Source: Seriola aureovittata (lineage: Eukaryota; Chordata; Actinopteri; Carangiformes; Carangidae). Taken from it: 64,000 nt of DNA. Below, one piece after another: positions 12,438-24,200 of this stretch (positions are counted from its first letter, which is position 1; each line of letters starts with the position of its first letter). The notes under the pieces are model-generated. The model was not told the DNA's origin. It did no database searches and saw only the letters and a program-made list of their open reading frames with translations. Position numbers and translations under genes: made by a program. The stretch spans positions 10,797,001-10,861,000 of the forward strand of contig NC_079381.1 in the NCBI RefSeq assembly GCF_021018895.1, written 5' to 3'.

Positions 12438-13356
12438 GGTAATCTTATTCTGACTAGGTGTGATTTAAATGGATTGTCATATCGCCATCTGGTGTGTGAG
12501 TGAAATACTTACATCAGTGCTGCCTGATGCACTCATCCATGGATGTACAGCTACTGAGCTACCACTAAACAGATTTTCAACAAAGCTTATCAAACTATTC
12601 CTGTCCAACGTAAGTGATGTGTTTCATTTTTGGGGGATTCAGACAGACTGCTATAAATCTAGAGTCAATTACTGAGGAAAGAAAAAAAAAAAAAATCACT
12701 ATCACTCACCATCACTCAGGCACTACTCCTCAGAAGGAATACATGGTTCCCAAAATGACTCATATCATTGAGAGCCTCGACAACTGCAGTAGCATCCAGT
12801 GCATCATTTGTGTGTTTAAGAGTCAGAAGAACCAGCAATATCTAACAACCTAAAAAAAAAGGGGTGTGGGACAACAATCCTAGTGTGCAGACATTATGTT
12901 GTTGCTGATACAGATAATGACAGCTTCCCTACCTTAAAGGCAGTACCCCCTTTGTCCCAAAATGACTCTCTTCCCTTCACGTCACATCACAAGCTGGCAC
13001 TGAAGGCAGAGGCAACACGTCCATGTGTGTACATGTGTAAGCCGGTGTACGAGTGCCTGTGTGTGCAGTCGCAATGAGCGTTTCCAGTCTGCAGCTTTAA
13101 TAGCCTGCCTGCTCTGTACACAGCTGTAGCAGCACCCCAACAGTGTGAGCAAAAACAGCTACAGTGGCTTCATGGTTCTCTCTCACACACTCCCTCAGTC
13201 CCATCCCTGAATGTGTTAACGCCTTCTCTTGCACGCTCTACTCTTTCCACCAGTTGTGCTTTAAAAATCCCCCCTCCTTTTTTTCCCTCTCTGTCTCGCT
13301 CATACAGACATCATGCATGGCCTGTTCAACTGACCAAAAACATCACACGTGCAGGG

Positions 13357-13390
<34 letters not shown>

Positions 13391-13589
13391 GCATGACAGC
13401 TTTTATTTAAATGGGCTATATCTGTAAAGTCTGTAAATCATTACATCATAGATAAGATGAGCGTTATTTTTTCTCCTCTGAATACATTTCCCAAACAGAG
13501 CAGATAATGGTGCAACATCCCTATCGCTCTGTGTCTTACTTTCTGACAGAGGCAGTGATTCATGTTTCTCCACCCAACATATATACATA
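12438..13589. other. Intronic or intergenic interval, no clear gene
   Basis: AT-rich sequence with A runs at about 12678-12692 and 13358-13385. One minus-strand segment (12513-12600) has a strong donor-like GTAAGTAT below it but a poor acceptor. No family resemblance was seen. Confidence 0.4.
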
Positions 13590-14903
13590 CAGTGCATTCA
13601 GAAAGTATTCAGACCACTTTTTTCACATTTTGTTATGTTGTAGCCTTTTGCTGAAATTGTTAAAATGTATTTATTTATTTTTTTCCCCTCATCAATCTAC
13701 ACTCAATACACCATAATAACAAACTTTGAAACTACAATTTTAGAAATTTTTGTAAACCTATTAAAAAGGACAGACACATTTGAAATTTAGCTCAGGTGCC
13801 TCCCATTTCTCTTGACCATATTTGAGATGTTACACCTTGTCTACACCTTGATTGGAGTCCACCTTTGGTAAATTCAGCTGATTGGACATGATTTGGAAAG
13901 GCACACACCTGTCTATATAAAGGTCTCACAGCTGACACAGCATATTAGAGCAAAAACCAAGCCATGAGGTTGAAGGAACTGCCTGCAGAGCTTAGAGACA
14001 GGACCGTCTCAAGGGACCAATCTGGGGAAGACTACAAAAACATTTCTGCTGCATTGAAGGTTCCCAAGAGTACAGTGGTATCCATAATTCTTAAATCCAA
14101 AAAGTTTGGAACAACCAGGACTCTTCCTAGAGCTGGCCACCCAGCCAACTGAGCAACTGGGGGAGAAGGGCCTTGGTAAGAGAAATGACCAGGAATGCAA
14201 TGGTCACTCTAGCTGATCTCCAGAGATCCTGATGGGAGAAACTTCCAGAACAACAGCCATCATTGCAGCAATGCACCAATCTGGGCTTTATGGCAGAGTG
14301 GCCAGACAGAAGCCTCTGCTCAGTGAAAGTTTGCAAAAAAGGCACCTGAAGGACTGGTCTGGTGAAACCAAAATTGAACCGTTTGGCCTCAATTCTAAGC
14401 ATGGTGGTGGCAACATCATGCTGTAGGGTTTTTTCAGGGACAGGGAGACTGGTCAGGGTTGAAAGCTGAAGCAAACCACAGAAATATCCTAACTTGGTCC
14501 AGAGTGCTTATGACCTCAGACTGGGCTTAAGGTTCACCTTCCAACAGAACAGTAACCCTAAGCACACATCCAAGACAACACAGGAATAGCTCAGGAACAA
14601 CTCTGGGAATGTCCTTGAGTGGCCCAGCCAGAGCCCTGACCTGAGCCCAATCGAATATCCCTGGAGAGATCTGAAAATGGATGCCTACTGACAGTCCCCA
14701 TCCAATCTGACAGAGTTGGAGAGGATCTATGGAGGAGAATACCAGAAAATGCCCAAATCCAAGTGTGCAATGCTTGTCGTGTCATAGCCATGAAGACTTG
14801 AGGCCGTAATCACTGCCAAAGGTGCTTCACTACTACTGAGAATAGATTGCAACATAACAAAATGTGAAAAAAGTGAAAGGGGCTGTAAACTTCGAATGCA
14901 CTG
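13590..14903 (+). mobile_element. Decayed Tc1/mariner transposon
   Basis: The left end begins CAGTGCATTCAGAAAGTATT directly after a TA dinucleotide (13588-13589). The right end closes with a diverged inverted copy, CTTCGAATGCACTG, at 14890-14903, giving about 1.3 kb, a normal length for fish Tc1 elements. The block near 13624-13640 (CACATTTTGTTATGTTG) is mirrored near 14851-14866. The right-hand TA is lost or changed and an ATCT microsatellite abuts it. The element lies in the presumed large intron of the minus-strand coiled-coil gene. The broken transposase inside means it cannot mobilise itself. Confidence 0.9.
13964..14811 (+). pseudogene. Tc1-like transposase pseudogene
   Basis: The frame opens with MRLKELPAELRDRTV and a helix-turn-helix-like segment ending GTTRTLPRAGHP, typical of the DNA-binding N-terminus of Tc1 transposases, then meets a stop about 62 codons in. 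A second open piece (from 14232) carries the HQSGLYGRVARQKPLL region. Later pieces resemble the catalytic DDE region, including [15 protein letters not shown] text near 14635-14665, but are broken by stops and frame changes. It is a dead copy. Confidence 0.88.
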
Positions 14904-14907
14904 TGTG

Positions 14908-14954
<47 letters not shown>

Positions 14955-14955
14955 A
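14904..14955. repeat. (ATCT)n microsatellite
   Basis: About eleven tetranucleotide units directly abut the right end of the Tc1 remnant. The repeat may have expanded at the old insertion junction. Confidence 0.95.
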
Positions 14956-16589
14956 TCTCAGTTGTTTGCTTCTCCTTGGTATTACTACTTGTAGTTAACT
15001 TTCCTCTAGCATTAAAATCAAATCTACACTGTCATGTTCCTGGACAGACCTCACGTACATCCCTTTGCTCTCTTCACCTTTTCTAAATCCCTGATCAGGG
15101 GACTCAAATTGAATCAGTGTGGTGGTTTTTGTGAGGTTAGATCTGCAGCAGGCACTCAGTGTATTCTGTCGATAGTCGTTCTCTGTTTAACACTGGGACG
15201 AAGGAACAGGACAGAGGAGAGGACAGAAAGAAAGAGACACTAAGTGTGCGTGAGTGAGGAGAGAAAGCAGAACATACGCTCTGTTCCACTCTGTTGCCTA
15301 GCAACACTTGCTCACTGTCTGTTCCCATCCTTATGGTAGACGCATTACTCTCACTGTGAATTGGTTTTCAGGCTTGACATGAAACCCTGTGAGACTGGAG
15401 TTCAGGAACGCATAGAAACCGGATTGAGCAGGAATACAACATGCAAATAGCTGAAGACAAAGTATCATTTAACAACTTAAACAAGCCGTTAGCTTTGGAT
15501 CACATCATTGCCTAGTCTCTTTCTCAACTTGGTGGGTTTTCAGGTGTGCTGTCCTCTTCTGGCCATATTTGCTGAAGGCTTGTAATGGGATACAAGTTTA
15601 CAAATATCCAGAACATCTGGGCTGGTGTCATTGCTTGTGTGTTTGCTTTTTCCAATCTTATAGACAGCCTATTGACAATCTAGTGTGGAATTAAATTCTT
15701 AGTGTGGGGCAGCCAATCTGAATCATACCAGTTGCTATCAAAGCTCCAAAAAAACCTTGTAGTATAGGAAGAGTTAAAAACACAACTGCAGACAGGTGTA
15801 CATTTGTTAGAGTCAAGTAAGGTAAACGATTACTGAAAAACGATGGATTTGTGGTCAGAAACAGCCAACTCTACCCAACAACTGTAACAACAAGAGGACA
15901 CGTATGTGCACAGCTGGGATGAAAATAAATAACATTCACCAATAACAATGGAGCAAACACGGATGTTATAATCAAATCGTAATTTTGTTACACTGTCATA
16001 GCATGGTTTGGAAGAATCTTAAATTAACTTCTTTTTCTGCCTGTTTACGCCACATATCAGCAAATACAGCAAAGAGAACTTACCAGCAATTAGATACCTT
16101 ATGCTATAGGAAGACATTTTAGATTTCTTCTAGTAGGCTAGCATTAAGGTGTCCCTTAAGTGGGAATGTGACATATTCACTATGTATAGAAGACTGAATA
16201 TTTGGTATAAGTTTGAGTTATCAAATTAACTAGAATTACTGCCTCATGGTCATCTACCTCTGCAAACCAGTCAAGTTGCAGCTTCCATCATTGTCTGTTT
16301 AGACTCACAGTAAATGCAGTAAAGATTTTGAAGGAATTTAATCAAAAGGCATTAAGTGTATTTTTTGGCATAAGTTATCACGTTATCACATTTATTTATT
16401 TATGATTTCAGTAAATAAACATGCTGTCCTTACTTATAGACAACTTTTCACACACACATCTTAAACCTATCAGCTCCATACAATCACCACAATTTCCAGA
16501 CTGGGCACCCAAGTTTAATGTCAGCAATTCAGTATCCAACCCAATGTGAAATGTGGTCTATCTCCTCTTCTGTTACCGAGTTACAGCAT

Positions 16590-16935
16590 TGAATAATAGT
16601 CAGAAAAGTGTTTTTGTAGAACAATAGGATATCACAGTGAATTTGACCTTTGACCTTTTAGATTTAAAATGCAATTACTTGATTATTTTATCCTATTAGA
16701 CTCTTGTGTTAAATGGCATCATAATTAGCAAATTAATTCTTGAGTTATGGCCAAAAATGTGTTTTGTGAGGTCACAGTGACCTTGACCTTTGACCACCAA
16801 AATCTAATCAGTTCGTCCTTGAGTCCAGTTGAACATTTGTGCCAAATTTGAAGAAATTCCCTCAAGGCATTCCTGAGATATCCGAACACGAGAATGGGAA
16901 GGACGGACAACCCGACAACATAAGGCCTCAAGTAC
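16590..16935 (+). repeat. Dispersed fish repeat with 'gtgaccttgacctttgacc' core
   Basis: Two related blocks, near 16630-16660 and 16770-16800, contain the CACAGTGA...TTGACCTTTGACC phrase. They are followed by 'aatctaatcagttcgtcc', 'gtgccaaatttgaagaaat' and a terminal 'ggacggacaacccgacaaca'. This order is a familiar dispersed repeat in fish genomes. The two blocks suggest an internal duplication. I cannot assign the library name. Confidence 0.65.
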
Positions 16936-17563
16936 CACACAATTAAGTGCAGTCCATCGCGCCATTTCTGTGCTGTAAAGAATGTACTGGAAAAGGTGGC
17001 TGACGGACTGCGGAGGACAGCTGATAACTATGGAAAGAGTTCTCTGATGTTACATCATAATGATGTGTAATGAAGATCAGATTAGGTTGAACAGATGTTC
17101 CTTTTTTCTAAGGACAGGTCATAAATTTGGTGCTTTATCCCCAGATTTCCTCCTCTCAAGTGGACTAATAACAGAAGAGGTCTGTTTTATGTTCAATGTA
17201 CCAGGATAATTTTATCATGTTAGTAGGAATATAAACCCATATAGACATGATTAATAATGAAAGGAAGATTATAATAATATGCATGATCAAAATGGAATAT
17301 GACCAAGTATTTTCCTTTAACGAGCTTTACTTGCACATTATTATCAGTTATCAACCAAACATGAGAAGTTTATGAATCAAAGACACTGATGCAGCCTAAA
17401 CTCAGCCTGATTCCATGCTAGCCTTCATTTCACTGTGTACTTTGCATAGTGTTTTTGTTTTTCATTATTAAGCTGAGAAATTATATTTAATTATTTCTGA
17501 ATTAAATTTATCTGTAGTAGCAGTTGTAGTAACACATGCCTACAGTATATGGTGCCACACTAC

Positions 17564-17707
17564 CTTGACCTTGGTGTGCAGGTGATGATGGTGTAGGTTT
17601 CTGGCAGCGATCATGGCCAGCTGTCTCTGGATCCACTGTAACTCCATCTGAGACTGCCTCAGCAGCTCCTCCACATTAGTACCAGACGTGTGATCCCGCA
17701 TTATCAC
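17564..17707 (-). CDS. Internal exon of an unidentified coiled-coil protein
   Basis: A 144-nt, 48-codon phase-0 exon with acceptor TTTTGCAG above 17707 and donor AAG|GTAGTG below 17564. The peptide contains NVEELLRQSQMELQWIQRQL followed by AMIAARN, a short His run (HHHH) and HTKVK. The first part has the Leu/Gln/Glu pattern of an amphipathic helix. It would join in frame to the exon at 8301-8444, which has the same length and phase. I do not recognise the family. A possible further 5' exon lies at 19070-19101. Confidence 0.62.
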
Positions 17708-18405
17708 CTGCAAAACCCACACAACCAACAATTACACACACTGAAGCCATACTGCAAACCTCCCACTTCCATCCAACCAACTGTACACAAAATGAAAACA
17801 TGCAACTGAATGTAAAATAAATCAATTACACTCATTATTCATACTTTGGCATTTTTACAGGTGTCCAAAAACTTTTTTTTTCCTATATGTACTTGACAGT
17901 TTTGGGACTTTATTGAATAAAATGTATATGAAAACCATATTAAACTGAATTTCAATTATGTTTGTTACTTGAGTGTATACAGCTATTAGCTGGACAATTC
18001 ACCTGTAGGTGGTTTACATGAGTAATTTTGCATTAAAGTATTTCTTACTTTAAATTGAGTATGTTGACTTTTGTATTTTAACTGATAATTTTCAGTGTTT
18101 TATTTCTGACCCTCTTTTATCTAGTTGGGCTCCTACCTTAAATAATATAATAAACAGATCACTTAAAAAAAGCTTTAATTTACCAATTACCATCATTTCA
18201 AGAACAACAAAACGGCAAGCGTTCATGTTACATTACATTGCATGATGTTTAATTATCACTAATGTTACTCATACTAAGCTGACTGGAAACAAATCAATTT
18301 CAATGTAGCAAACAAAATTCACAACTGCACCTAAAAAACCAGGCACCTACAGGGATGATTAGTATGTACATTTGTGCCCATGTGCATGTGTATGAGTGTG
18401 TTCAG

Positions 18406-18430
18406 AGAGAGGGAGGGAGGGAGGGGGAGG

Positions 18431-18461
<31 letters not shown>
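18406..18461. repeat. GGGA/GA simple repeat
   Basis: A purine-only stretch that begins as GGGA-type units and turns into GA dinucleotides. Confidence 0.9.
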
Positions 18462-18465
<4 letters not shown>

Positions 18466-19069
18466 ACTCAGTTACATAAGAGAGGATTACTGTATCACAG
18501 CAACACAATGACAGAGGGGAGCGTAGAAAAAACATCAGCTTTTATCAGTCCTCAAATCCCCATCTATGTTGACCTGCTTTGTACCTTTGTGCAAAACAAA
18601 CACACACACACACGAATGCCTGTATTCACAGTAACTACAATGCAGACCACCAACACATGAAAGGTTAAGAAGGTTAATGCTGCTTGTACCTCAGGAGATT
18701 TGACTTATCTGACTTCATTGCTGCATCATAATAAATACTCAAAACAGCTGATTTCATTCATCTTTTCTCTTTCAGACTAATGCATTTGTTCTGAAATAAA
18801 CAAAAACAGCAGAACAAGATCACATTTAAAAAAAAAAAAAATTACTAAATGAACTATTTTTGATCAGTAAAAACTAAAAAGTGAGCTGATATTTAGATAC
18901 CATCAACAATAAATTGTTAATAATTATTGACAAAGAACGAGTCATTTGTTTTCATATTTGCTCTCTCTCTCTCTAATAAAAAAAACAAAACAGAATTAAT
19001 CAGCTCTCTTCTACCGTCTCTCTTAGAGCCTCAGCCAAATGCTCAAACAGCTTCTCCGTGCTGACTCAC

Positions 19070-19101
19070 CTTGGACAGCTTCTATTTCCTCGCAGGGGGG
19101 A
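19070..19101 (-). other. Candidate 32-nt micro-exon
   Basis: On the minus strand, a run of CCTCCTCCTCCACAG is followed by 32 nt and then AAG|GTGAGT, an excellent acceptor and donor pair. One frame reads PPCEEIEAVQ without a stop. Its strand and position fit a 5' exon of the coiled-coil gene, but 32 nt is too short to judge coding potential. Confidence 0.3.
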
Positions 19102-20526
19102 CTGTGGAGGAGGAGGACAGACACAACAACAACACCACACAAAGCTCAGGAGTCCTGTAGATTTATGCAGAAATATCCCGTCCTGCCAAGACCTCTGTGA
19201 ACCTGCAGTGCTGCCAAAGCATCCCTCTCACAGATTTATCAAAGTGAGAGGAGAGAGCTGTGCCTACGTCATTATCCAGGCCTGAATGGGGTTTCTCATT
19301 TGCCATCTACCTATCAATTAATCTATCAATCCATTACTAAGATTATTTAAATGATATCACAGCTTTATTTTAAAGTATGTAATCTCCCTCTGAATAAAGA
19401 CATTCAGTGGTTTTCTGTTGTGAACCCATGTCGTCAACTCATTTTGACTCTGAGCAAACAGCTCTTCATTGCTGTACTAATACCTAATTAAAATAAGACA
19501 TCACTTTAGCTGGTGCAGGAACTAGTTGGGTTCAGTAAATGGGACCATTATCTGTAACAATTAAAAATAAAAAATCCTCCAACAATATCTTCTACAAAAG
19601 CAGCTGTGAATGGTTTTGCAGCCCTGCACCAAGTTCCACAAGTGTCTCAGGCTTTTAATGCATGCACTTTGTCTGCAATGGAAGACTTTCAGCAAGTGGA
19701 GAAAACTTTGTAAAACTGCAGTTTGCACTCATTCAAATGAGGCACAAAAAAAGTATATGATGTTGCAATGAATAAACTGCAATAATATTTCATGCACAAT
19801 TCGGTAAAAATATATAGTCATAAGTACCACTTAGGAAGATTATTACCCATCTAAGTTAGGCTCTTCAGTTCCTCTCATCCCCTTCGCAGTGATCCTCTGT
19901 TTTGGCTTCTCGCCTTCTCGGTTTTGGCAGAGTGTGGTGCCATGTCTCCCTCACTGTAATCCTAAATAACAGCAAAAATGAAAAATAAGTAAATGCACTG
20001 TAAGTCTTACAAACAGCAGAGGTTCACTGCGGACTCTCTAGCTTCCATGGCTTGCTCCTCATACAGTGTCTGTCCGTCTGTGAGTACGTTGTTGGACAGC
20101 TTCCTCCTCATATGACTTGCTCTTTTCAAACAGTTATGATTCAGAATTTTTTCTCATGGCGTTTTTGTACGCAGAGCTGCCTGCTGTGTGACCATATGGC
20201 ACAGTTAACAAGAGGATGAAACATGGAGATGGGAAAAGAGCATTTAAGGCAAACTCTCACCTGTTATAAGACGAAGGGAGTCTCTTGACGGTGTTAAGAT
20301 TCTTCATGGCTCCTTGTAGCATATCCTTGTTACATTCTTTTAAGTTAGCATCTATTGTAGTTACATAAGAAATTGTTTAGTAACAAATGAAAACTTAAAG
20401 CGCCTACACACGTTAACGGTGGACCATCACAGGTGTTTTCACTTTGCCTAATTAGCGCTTCTGAGAACTGGGCATACACACGCTAGCTTCACTGACATCT
20501 CCAGACTTGTAATTTAGTTAACTGAG

Positions 20527-20546
20527 TTTTTTTTTTTTTTTTTCTC

Positions 20547-20577
<31 letters not shown>
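20527..20577. repeat. Long T run followed by 29-nt poly-G run
   Basis: A T run of about 17 nt, a short CTCTT break, then 29 consecutive G (20549-20577). It is not coding. Confidence 0.9.
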
Positions 20578-20580
<3 letters not shown>

Positions 20581-21018
20581 TCATAATTATTAGCACTAAG
20601 GTTCAGTAACATGTCAATCCCAACATGCCAACCTTTGACCTGGGTATAATCAGCCTGAATGAGTGAAAACACTAGTGTGGCTGTGTGGGATCGTGGCTAC
20701 TTCAGGTCAGAAGAACTCCACAACACACGCTTTATATAATATTGTCTTATAAATCCAGTATGGGCTCTTGAACCCCATCGACTCATGAGAAAATGAGGGT
20801 GTTTCAGAAGCATATCGAGTTCAAAAGAGGTTTTCAGCTAAAAATGGCAACCTGCTGCTACTGCAGCTGGAGCAGTTATACTGAACAGTAAATGTGCCAC
20901 AAAACAATAAGCCAAAAGAGAAACTTTGTAAAGCTGCAGGGTTGATTAGTCTCTGGTGTGCTCATTATGGAGCAATTCTAAGTATTCATCTGTATGAAAA
21001 TGAGCTTTGTAAAAAGTT

Positions 21019-21024
21019 TTTATT
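21019..21024 (-). terminator. noc4l: Candidate noc4l polyadenylation signal
   Basis: An AATAAA hexamer on the minus strand (TTTATT on plus), about 255 nt beyond the noc4l stop codon. It is the first canonical hexamer I noticed downstream. Cleavage position is not visible. Confidence 0.45.
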
Positions 21025-21276
21025 GATGTACAATAGTCAAGCATTCAGGACATCAACAGTCATGAAGAAAAACAGGTTAATACAACTCCAGATTAAACAC
21101 ATTTCTGGTGCTCTTCTTGCTGCTGCTGCTGCTGCTGCTGCTCTCAAAAAGGCGTTTATATAATTATTCTGAAGGGAAGTCTGTCCAAACTTCCTGTTCA
21201 GTCCAAACTGTGATAGATGAGCTGGTCCCAGACACTGACACTACACTATAAATGCAGTCCTTTCTTTTTACTTAAT

Positions 21277-24200
21277 TTAATTCAGACAGAAGTGCTGCCC
21301 TAACACATCTCCCCCTCCTTTTAGTAACTGTGAGGCCGTTTCAAACTCCAGTGGGATGCTCTTGTTCTGAGTCTGCTTCAGGTCTCTCTCCATCAGCTGG
21401 GGATAAGAACAAGGGACATCATTCACATTATTCAGATTACTACGAGTATGAGTATACGATGAATATTAGCATTATTAGATGAGTTAACTTCCATTTAGTT
21501 TGCATGCACTCTAAGAAAGTATTGTGCAACCGTTAACTAAATAATTATACAAATTACACAAACAAATGCAGAAATCACTCAAGTTTGTTAGTGTCACATT
21601 ACCTCATATGCTGTTATCTCCAGCACCTCACTTATATCATCCTCTTGTTCTGACAGGGGTTTGTTAATCAACATGGCAGTTTTGGCCACATCTGGATGGT
21701 AATGCTTCTGCAACGTCTGCAGAAAAAGGAGAAAAGCAGAATGTTAAGTTTATATCAATAAACTATGCCCCCATTAAACTAGACTACTTGTAAATGACAT
21801 TTCTTCATCTTTGTTTTCCAATGAAAATAAGAAAAAACATGGCTAACAAGTCAACTGTAATGAGTGTCATGGATGATACATTTTGTGAATCCAAAACTCA
21901 CATACACACCTTAATTTCCCACAAGCTGCTCTCTAAGGCACAGCACTGAACAGGGTCCTCTTCATCCATTAGATATGGGTCCTCCAGAGTCTCTGTCATT
22001 AAGAATACAAACAAACATCTACTTACTTCTTGGATTGTAGAGGAAGATTGTAGTGTACAAAACAATAAGACTTTTACAAACTCTCCTAAATACACATATA
22101 TTGTTATAGACAGAAAAAATTACAAATGTTGAGAAATCCAAACCACAAAAGAGGCTGACTCTCACCGTCCTCTGTGCTGGGCTTGTGAATAAGGACTCTG
22201 CAGGACGGGTGGCGACGGATCAAGTTGTAGATGAAGGGCAGCACTATGAGGAGGGCTGCGGGTGGCGCTGTAAGAGCCAAACGAGCCAGGCGTTTGGCAA
22301 AGGCAGCCACTAGGTACACTGGTAAGTGACTGGAGGCAAGCACAAACAAACACATATAAGTTACCTAAGTAAAGATGCTTTTTGAGTTTTTAATGGTCAT
22401 TATCTTGAATAGTTGGAAGCAATGGGAAATGTCGCAATCAATCAAGTCATCTACAATAAGTACTGACTACATCTGTATGCCTGTCCACAAGAGGACAGAT
22501 GCAGACAGCTATAGCTAGATACACAGGGGTTAAAAAACTGTGAAGCATGAGTGATTTTACCTGGAGCTAAGGAAGAGGTTGGCTAAATGGAAAAAGCGTG
22601 CTCTGTACTTCACATGGAAAATAGAAGGCTCCAGCAGATTATACAACTTTTTGTAGAAATCAGGATAATCCCTGAAAAACACACAAACAAACACACAACG
22701 TACAATATTAACGTAATTCAAAAATATCTTGGTCTTTTGGTCAGATTTCTTTGACTTATTACTGAATGTGAAAATGGCAGAAGACTTATTTTGCATAATA
22801 CTCACAGGTTGTGTTGATGTATGAGGACAAAAAGGCCATTGAGAGCCAGCAGGCTGATTGCCCCACCTATTCAACGAGAATGTGACAACACATCATTATA
22901 TCATGATTACCATCACCCTATCCAAACATTACATCTCGGAGATAAGGTGTGAAAAGTGCCTTTAGGGTTATTTTAAAGCAGTCATTGTTAGCTCACATGG
23001 AGTCACGATTAAAGCACATGCACAACTTACCAACTTCATAGGCAGCAGTCAAGAAGTCAATCATCAGTGCAGGTTTACTCATGTGGGGCAAAATGGAGTC
23101 ATGGAGGATCACCAACACTTTTTTATACATGCTGCTTGGCAACTACAACAGAGAAGTGAAAAATTCATGAGACAAAGCATAGTGTTGATTGCACAGTGTC
23201 ATAGATGTGTACAGAGAATAAAAATGATGATTGTGCAGTCTAGATATTTACCTTATACTTGAGAAAGCCGAGCCACATCCTCTCAAAGACACGCTTGTGT
23301 TCCTGTAATGAGGTAGAATGTTTCAAATTTTATTCAGTGACATTTATGTCGCAAGCAGAAATGTGAAGGTCTGATTAAAAATATTTTACTTACAATCAGT
23401 TTAGCAGCTTTCCAGTCCTCATGCTTGGCTGAAAATAACAATTCCATTGCTTTAATAACTTATTAAAAAAAAAAATGAATGTACAATTAACTTTGCCTGA
23501 AAAGTATTAACACAAAGTGGAAACTGACACTGTAATTACTTATGGCATTATGGGAACTTCAAGGCAGTTCTTACCTTCCTGTTTGACCATAAAGTTAGTG
23601 AGCTCTGACTCCTGGCTCGGCATACTGATGTTGGACATAAGGGTGAACACATTGTTCTGGTATATTGGCACCACTGCCTATGAAGAAGAAAAGCCAACAG
23701 TATTCAGCACACAAAGTGATATTTACTCCATAAAAAAAACAGCATCTTTAATGTGATAACAACAAACGAGCACATCTATAGCAGATGAGCTATGAAGAGA
23801 TCTCCTACCCCTTTGTTTTTGTCCATGACTTTGCCCACATTCTCACGGATGGAGCTCATGACATAATAGCGTACATCTTCCATCTCGAGGAATTCCTGGA
23901 ACCTGGAAATCAGCAGGGAGTTGTCTGTAGTTTTGGACAGCAGACTGTATACCACTGCCTGACCATGAAATAAGACAGAAATATCAGAAGATGCGTGTGC
24001 CAACTTTCAAAAAGCATGTTAAAAACTGCCTTTGGCTAAAAGTGCAGGTAAATTATTGAAGTCACACAACAGAACTAATAAAAGTATCATTATCAGATAT
24101 AATTTTTCGTATTGCACATAATCTGACCTGGATGAGTTCTCTCGGAAAGCTGTAGTGTTCACTCCAGTCCAAGTCCTCGAGAGGATGCTGCCCTTCTCCT

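Larger units (their letters stand above)
17708..21018. other. Interval upstream of the coiled-coil exons, downstream of noc4l
   Basis: AT-rich sequence with a GA/GGGA repeat (18406-18461), an A run (18829-18841), a CT run (18961-18973) and a T/G homopolymer pair (20527-20577). It probably holds the 5' part of the minus-strand coiled-coil gene. Only a weak 32-nt candidate exon (19070-19101) and a GC-richer patch near 19870-19960 stand out. Confidence 0.4.

Noticed and set aside
12513..12600. Possible 88-nt minus-strand exon
   Set aside because: A strong GTAAGTAT donor follows it, but the upstream acceptor lacks a pyrimidine tract, and its phase does not match the neighbouring 144-nt exons.
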